Of a stretch of DNA of 64,000 nt, positions 59,412 through 64,000 are shown piece after piece. Numbering within the stretch: the stretch's first letter is position 1; each line of letters opens with the position of its first letter. The translations under genes were made by a program, and so were the position numbers. The notes beneath the pieces are model-generated. The model worked only from the letters and a program-made list of their open reading frames with translations. It searched no databases and had not been told where the DNA came from. The DNA is from Sulfitobacter noctilucae (GTDB taxonomy: Bacteria; Pseudomonadota; Alphaproteobacteria; Rhodobacterales; Rhodobacteraceae), in contig NZ_JASC01000014.1 in NCBI RefSeq assembly GCF_000622365.1, positions 1,178,001 to 1,242,000 on the forward strand, read 5' to 3'.

Positions 59412-61271
59412 ATGTTACGCATCTCAGAAATCAATTACTCCATCGAAGGCCGTCCTCTGTTCGAGGAAGCCTCTGCTGTCATCCCAGAAGGCCACAAAGT
59501 GGGGCTTGTGGGCCGCAACGGCGCGGGAAAGACTACGCTTTTCAAGATCATACGCGGCGAACTTGGTCTGGACGCGGGCGACATTTCGCTCCCCTCACGC
59601 GCCAGGATCGGCGGCGTCGCACAGGAAGTGCCCTCCTCTGACACGTCGCTGATAGACACGGTATTGCAGGCTGATACCGAACGCGCGGCCTTGATGCTCG
59701 AATCCGAGAGTGCAACCGATCCGGCCCGCATCGCGGACATTCAGGCGCGATTAGCGGATATTGACGCATGGTCCGCCGAAGGCCGCGCTGCTTCGATCCT
59801 CAAAGGTCTAGGGTTTGAGGCCGAAGAACAATTGATGCCCTGCTCCGCCTTCTCTGGCGGATGGCGCATGCGTGTAGCGCTGGCGGGTGTGCTCTTTGCC
59901 CAACCCGATTTGCTGCTGTTGGACGAACCGACCAACTATCTCGACCTCGAAGGGTCGATCTGGCTGGAACAATACCTCGCCAAATATCCCCATACGGTGA
60001 TCATCATCAGCCACGACCGTGGCCTGCTGAACCGCGCCGTCAATGGAATCCTCCATCTCGAAGAGCGCAAGCTGACCTTCTACCAAGGCCCCTATGACCA
60101 GTTCGCCCGTCAGCGTGCTGAACAACGCGCCGTGCAGGCGGCGATGGCCAAGAAGCAGCAGGCGCGCCGCGATCACATGCAGGCCTTCGTTGACCGCTTC
60201 AAGGCCAAGGCATCCAAAGCCAAGCAAGCGCAATCGCGCCTCAAGATGATCGAGAAGATGGACATGATTTCATCGCCCGAACAGGCGGCGAAACGCGTCT
60301 TTACCTTCCCCGAACCCGAAGAGCTTTCCCCGCCGATCATCCAGATCGAAGGCGGTGCGGTGGGTTATACCGAGGATGTGCCGGTCCTGTCGCGCCTCAA
60401 CCTACGCATTGATCAGGACGACCGCATCGCGCTTTTGGGTAAGAACGGTCAGGGCAAATCCACCCTGTCGAAACTACTGTCGGACAGGCTGATCCTGATG
60501 GGCGGCAAAGCGGTCAAAGCCAACAAACTGCGCATCGGCTTTTTCGCGCAGCATCAGGTGGATGAACTTGTCGTCAAAGAAACCCCGCTCCAGCACATGA
60601 TCACGGCCCGCCCTGGTGTGATGCAGTCGAAACTGCGCGCCCAACTTGCGGGCTTTGGCCTTGGCCCCGATCAGGCCGAGACCGAAGTCGGCCGCCTTTC
60701 TGGCGGTCAGAAGGCCCGCCTGTCGCTGCTGCTGGCCACACTGGACGCGCCGCATCTGTTGATCCTCGACGAGCCGACAAACCACCTTGATATCGAAAGC
60801 CGTGAGGCGCTTGTAGAAGCGTTGACGCAGTATTCCGGTGCCGTGATCCTCGTCAGCCACGACATGCACCTGCTGTCGATGGTCGCTGACCGCCTTTGGT
60901 TGGTGTCGGACGGGACAGTAACGCCCTATGAGGATGATCTGGAATCCTACCGAAAAATGCTGCTGACGCCGACCAAACCGGTCAGCAAGAACCAGAAGCC
61001 CAAGGAAGCGCCGAAACCCAAACGGGCCAGCCGCGACGAGATCCTCGCGCTCCGCTCTGAGGTGCGCAAATCCGAAGCCCGCCTGAGCAAAATCAACGAG
61101 ATGCGCGACAAACTGGCCAAGAAACTGGCCGATCCGGCACTTTATGAAGACGGCAAGGTCGGTGAGTTGGAAGTATGGAACAAGAAATACGCCGAGGTGA
61201 TGAACGCCCTCGAACGCGCTGAAGCCCTGTGGATGCAGGCCGAAGAGAAACTGGAAAAAGCCAGCGCCTGA
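59412..61271 (+). CDS. ABC-F family ATPase (YheS/Uup-like)
   Basis: About 619 aa, two ABC domains on one chain without membrane domain. Walker A: GRNGAGKTT and GKNGQGKST. Signature: FSGGWRMRVALAGV and LSGGQKARLSLLL. Walker B: LLLLDEPTNYLD and LLILDEPTNHLD. The linker between domains (P-site tRNA interaction motif) is KKQQARRDHMQAFVDRFKAK. A basic coiled-coil tail ends the protein. Such proteins act on ribosomes stalled or paused in translation. Start ATG at 59412; a TTG at 59394 is also open. Confidence 0.92.
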   Translation: MLRISEINYSIEGRPLFEEASAVIPEGHKVGLVGRNGAGKTTLFKIIRGELGLDAGDISLPSRARIGGVAQEVPSSDTSLIDTVLQADTERAALMLESESATDPARIADIQARLADIDAWSAEGRAASILKGLGFEAEEQLMPCSAFSGGWRMRVALAGVLFAQPDLLLLDEPTNYLDLEGSIWLEQYLAKYPHTVIIISHDRGLLNRAVNGILHLEERKLTFYQGPYDQFARQRAEQRAVQAAMAKKQQARRDHMQAFVDRFKAKASKAKQAQSRLKMIEKMDMISSPEQAAKRVFTFPEPEELSPPIIQIEGGAVGYTEDVPVLSRLNLRIDQDDRIALLGKNGQGKSTLSKLLSDRLILMGGKAVKANKLRIGFFAQHQVDELVVKETPLQHMITARPGVMQSKLRAQLAGFGLGPDQAETEVGRLSGGQKARLSLLLATLDAPHLLILDEPTNHLDIESREALVEALTQYSGAVILVSHDMHLLSMVADRLWLVSDGTVTPYEDDLESYRKMLLTPTKPVSKNQKPKEAPKPKRASRDEILALRSEVRKSEARLSKINEMRDKLAKKLADPALYEDGKVGELEVWNKKYAEVMNALERAEALWMQAEEKLEKASA

Positions 61272-61406
61272 TGGTTAAGCGCTGTCAGTTCTGTATAGTA
61301 AGGGGAACAGTCGGCTTATTGACGTCTCCCTTCAGACAAGGCCCGCGTGGCACCAGACAACTTGTCTATGGATTATTAAAAGTGCACGGCACGCGAAGAC
61401 ATAAAT

Positions 61407-62045
61407 ATGATTGATATTGATACCGCCTATACGATCACCGCTTTCGCCACCATGCTGGTCGTGATCGACCCTGTCGCGATTGCGCCGCTCTTTCTTGCGC
61501 TCACACAAGGTATGCGGCCCGAACAGCGCCGCCGCATCGCGGTCCGTGCCACGCTGACAGCGGCCTTTGTGCTCGCGATTTTTGCCTTTTTTGGGGAGGC
61601 GGTGCTGGGGTTTATCGGCATCTCCATGCCCGCTTTCCGCATTGCAGGCGGCGTGCTGCTGTTTCTAACCGCGCTCGACATGCTGTTTGATCGCCGCACC
61701 AAGCGCCGCGAGGACCGTGCCCATCATGAGGATGACGACCACGACCCTTCTGTCTTTCCGCTGGCCATTCCGCTGATCGCCGGCCCCGGTGCCATCGCTT
61801 CGATCATCCTGCTGATCGGCGAAAAGCCGGGCGGCGAAGGTCTGATCACCATTCTGGGCATCACCGCTTTAACCCTTGTATTGATGCTGGTGGTGCTGAT
61901 CCTCAGCCCGCGTCTGGACCAGATGATCGGCAAAACCGGGATTGATGTAATCACCCGCATCCTCGGCATGTTGCTGGCCGCCCTTTCAGTGCAATTCGTA
62001 CTCGATGGTCTATCTGCCTATGGTTTCGGGCCCGGCACAGGCTGA
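61407..62045 (+). CDS. MarC family integral membrane protein
   Basis: A 212-aa protein with six helices, MarC/UPF0056 type. Family features are the MLVVIDPVAIAPLFLALT N-terminus and PLAIPLIAGPGAIASIILL. A histidine/aspartate-rich loop (HHEDDDHDPS) lies between. The function of MarC proteins is unclear; they are no longer thought to give multidrug resistance. Confidence 0.9.
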   Translation: MIDIDTAYTITAFATMLVVIDPVAIAPLFLALTQGMRPEQRRRIAVRATLTAAFVLAIFAFFGEAVLGFIGISMPAFRIAGGVLLFLTALDMLFDRRTKRREDRAHHEDDDHDPSVFPLAIPLIAGPGAIASIILLIGEKPGGEGLITILGITALTLVLMLVVLILSPRLDQMIGKTGIDVITRILGMLLAALSVQFVLDGLSAYGFGPGTG

Positions 62046-62095
62046 CAGACGCCTATCGTGTTCCTATATAACAGGGACAGCCGATAGGAGCGCCA

Positions 62096-62677
62096 ATGGC
62101 CAATCTCGACACCGGAAACCTGATTTACCTTATTGTGCTGCTGGCCATGGTCGGCGGTTGGTTTCTCATGCAAAGCCGTGATGGGCTGAACAAAACCCTG
62201 CAATATGCCGCCGTTTGGGGCATGATCTTTGTCGGTGGTGCCGCTGCCGTGGGCCTGTGGCAAGACATCAGCCGCGACGCCCGCAGCCCTCAGATCAGCG
62301 TGAACGGGAGCGACCAGGTGATCGTCCCCCGCGCACGGGATGGGCATTACTATCTTGATCTGCGCATCAATGACGTGCCTTTGCGCTTTGTCGTCGATAC
62401 GGGTGCGACCGATATGGTACTGACCACCGCCGACGCCGCGCGCGCCGGTGTCGACACTGAAAACCTGTCCTATCTGGGCCGTGCGAATACCGCCAATGGC
62501 GAGGTCCGCACCGCTTTCGTCCGTCTTGACGCGGTGCAACTGGGCAATGTGACGGACCGCAATGTACCCGCCGTTGTCAACGAAGGCGAAATGCGGCAAA
62601 GCCTTCTGGGCATGGGCTATCTGCAACGCTGGGGCCGGATCGAGATTGCGGGTGGTGAACTGATCCTGACGCGATAG
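62096..62677 (+). CDS. retropepsin-like aspartic protease (TIGR02281 family)
   Basis: A 193-aa protein with two N-terminal helices and a clan AA domain with catalytic FVVDTGATDMVLT. This is the TIGR02281 membrane-linked protease family of alphaproteobacteria, substrate unknown. AGGAG precedes the ATG. Confidence 0.85.
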   Translation: MANLDTGNLIYLIVLLAMVGGWFLMQSRDGLNKTLQYAAVWGMIFVGGAAAVGLWQDISRDARSPQISVNGSDQVIVPRARDGHYYLDLRINDVPLRFVVDTGATDMVLTTADAARAGVDTENLSYLGRANTANGEVRTAFVRLDAVQLGNVTDRNVPAVVNEGEMRQSLLGMGYLQRWGRIEIAGGELILTR

Positions 62678-62699
62678 AGACGGGTTGCCTACGGCTCCG

Positions 62700-63158
62700 T
62701 CAGGTCTCCGCTTTCTTTTCCCACCGGCCTGATTCCTCGGACCAGTACTGCGCCTTTGCACTTGCGTTTTTCAACGCCTTCCATTGGCTCCGCGCTGTAT
62801 CGAGTGCCATTGGGTCGTTTCCATCGAACAGCACACAAACACGTTCCAAACGCCCGACTTCCTCTGACGAGACCTGCGCGCCGTCCACAGACATCACGCA
62901 ATGCGGGTCGTTCGCCGCCGCCGTGTCCAGGGTAAGAAGGACAGGCTGCTCCGCATCCGCAGGTCCACCCGCGATACCATGAGGCAAGAACCCGTCCTCC
63001 GGCCCCAGCCACAGCGCACGGTCGAGAGCCTCAAGCGCGGCACCCTCCGTGCCGCGCACCGCAACGCGCCAGCCGTTCTCCAGTGATTTGCCCAAGAGCA
63101 TCCGCAGGGTATCCGCCTGTGAGCGTTGCGTCAGGTGGTAGAAATAGGCAGCGCCCAT
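62700..63158 (-). CDS. holC: DNA polymerase III subunit chi
   Basis: A 152-aa clamp-loader accessory subunit that binds SSB. Typical segments are YFYHLTQRSQADTLRMLLGK, LWLGPEDGFLPHG and VLLTLDTAAANDPHCVMSVDG. It lies 6 nt after the pepA stop; AAGGA at the pepA end serves as ribosome site. Confidence 0.92.
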   Translation of the reverse strand: MGAAYFYHLTQRSQADTLRMLLGKSLENGWRVAVRGTEGAALEALDRALWLGPEDGFLPHGIAGGPADAEQPVLLTLDTAAANDPHCVMSVDGAQVSSEEVGRLERVCVLFDGNDPMALDTARSQWKALKNASAKAQYWSEESGRWEKKAET

Positions 63159-63164
63159 GGGGTC

Positions 63165-64000
63165 TTAGTCCTTTTCAAACATATCGGCCACCAAGCGGTT
63201 CAGCGAAGCCACACCCCATCCCGTGGCACCCACCGGTGCCAGCGCGGTTTCGGACTTAACCGAGGCCACGCCGGCGATATCGAGGTGGATCCAGGGTGTA
63301 CCGTCCTTTACAAACCGCTGCAGGAACTGCGCGGCGGTAATCGACCCGGCAGCGCGGCCACCGATGTTCTTCATATCCGCAATCCGGCTTTTGAGCAGTT
63401 TGTCATAGGCGTCACCCAGCGGCATCCGCCACGCGCCTTCACCCTCTGCACCGGCGGCCTTCAAGAAAGCGTTGCAGAGCGTATCGTCATTTGAAAACAC
63501 ACCTGCGTTTTCATGTCCGAGCCCTACGATGATCGCGCCCGTCAATGTCGCCAGATCAATCATCGCGGCGGGCTGGAACCGGTCCTGCGCGTACCACATC
63601 ACATCGCACAGCACCAAGCGTCCTTCGGCATCGGTGTTGATCACCTCAACCGTGTCGCCCTTCATCGAGGTGATCACATCACCGGGGCGCACCGCATTGC
63701 CCGATGGCATATTTTCAACCAGACCAACCAGTCCCACGACGTTGGCCTGCGCCTTGCGCAGCGCAAGCGCGCGCATCACGCCCGCGACCACGCCGGCACC
63801 GCCCATGTCCATTGTCATATCTTCCATACCGGCGCCGGGTTTCAGACTGATGCCGCCGGTGTCAAAGACCACGCCCTTACCGACCAGTGCCAGCGGTGCG
63901 TCGTCCTTGTCGCCGCCCTCCCAACGCATGACCACTACTTTGGACGGGCTGTCAGAGCCTTGTCCGACACACAAAAGTGTGCGCATGCCGAGGCTTGAAA
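63165..64000 (-). CDS. pepA: leucyl aminopeptidase PepA (5' end outside window)
   Basis: Over 278 codons of the M17 catalytic domain are present; the N-terminal part lies beyond 64000. Metal and active-site motifs include [27 protein letters not shown] and [12 protein letters not shown]. The apparent ATG at 63986 is internal (the frame stays open as SSLG before it). It removes N-terminal residues from peptides. It is directly upstream of holC. Confidence 0.95.
   Translation of the reverse strand, partial: SSLGMRTLLCVGQGSDSPSKVVVMRWEGGDKDDAPLALVGKGVVFDTGGISLKPGAGMEDMTMDMGGAGVVAGVMRALALRKAQANVVGLVGLVENMPSGNAVRPGDVITSMKGDTVEVINTDAEGRLVLCDVMWYAQDRFQPAAMIDLATLTGAIIVGLGHENAGVFSNDDTLCNAFLKAAGAEGEGAWRMPLGDAYDKLLKSRIADMKNIGGRAAGSITAAQFLQRFVKDGTPWIHLDIAGVASVKSETALAPVGATGWGVASLNRLVADMFEKD

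Noticed and set aside
1-64000. CRISPR arrays or defence islands
   Set aside because: No regularly spaced direct repeats and no Cas, restriction, toxin-antitoxin or other defence-type proteins were recognised.

Overview
The window looks like chromosomal sequence of a roseobacter-group alphaproteobacterium (Rhodobacterales, plausibly Sulfitobacter or a near relative). The evidence is a circularly permuted two-piece tmRNA gene with tag ANDNRAPMAMAA, a trgA-trgB-cysK tellurite locus of the kind described in Rhodobacter, an F1-ATPase zeta inhibitor, separate homocysteine methyltransferase and corrinoid proteins in place of a one-piece MetH, an RNase E with an acidic insert in its S1 domain, a GTTC-N7-GTTC LexA box and a hemP/imelysin iron operon. 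Most of it is densely packed housekeeping sequence. Many neighbours overlap by 1 or 4 bases.

Layout. 1-8400 (minus): a likely stress operon, photolyase - Cfa - TrgA - TrgB - CysK - MscS-type channel, with a heat-shock-sigma-like promoter upstream, preceded by a class V aminotransferase. 8450-13050 (minus): BCCT transporter, HIT protein, unknown protein and AcuI, then DinB with a coupled 32-codon leader ORF. 13500-17500 (plus): a small membrane protein, ssrA, a CIA30-like protein, SspB, FumC, a short DUF4169-like protein, a ribbon-helix-helix protein and a small ORF broken by one nonsense codon. 17540-21910 (minus): class I aldolase, cytochrome P450 coupled to a membrane serine hydrolase, CcdA. 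21990-31430: TusA, RNase E with a long leader, a lipoprotein, an orphan DctB/DctD-like pair, purQ-purS-purC, zeta inhibitor. 31570-40480: MprF-like protein, Bmt, MATE exporter, GAF histidine kinase, a radical SAM protein under a LexA box, corrinoid protein, DUF1638. 40630-48900: small exported proteins, SufE, RidA, RNase D, purN-purM, tRNA(CAT), response regulator, histidine kinase, metallo-hydrolase.

48971-50372 is a decayed insertion region at tRNA-Asn: an integrase fragment, an IS21-type end with an istA fragment, and a LuxR-type pseudogene. 50373-57507 (minus) is an iron/haem-related operon running from an IscR/Iron-Rhodo-box-like palindrome: a 58-aa ORF, HemP, a Cys-rich protein, imelysin, porin, DUF1111 di-haem protein, a second imelysin and DUF1513. 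57660-64000 is ordinary: DUF4112, Ndk, an ABC-F protein, MarC, a retropepsin-like protease, HolC and PepA (cut by the window edge).

No wholly new defence or biosynthetic system was found. The strongest items for a second look are: the DctD-like regulator without the sigma-54 contact loop and with a swapped Walker B; the LexA-box radical SAM gene; the small coupled ORFs before hemP and dinB; the nonsense-interrupted small ORF after the RHH gene; the P450/hydrolase pair; and the separate methionine-synthase parts. All functional calls rest on reading the sequence and on family knowledge. No searches were run.
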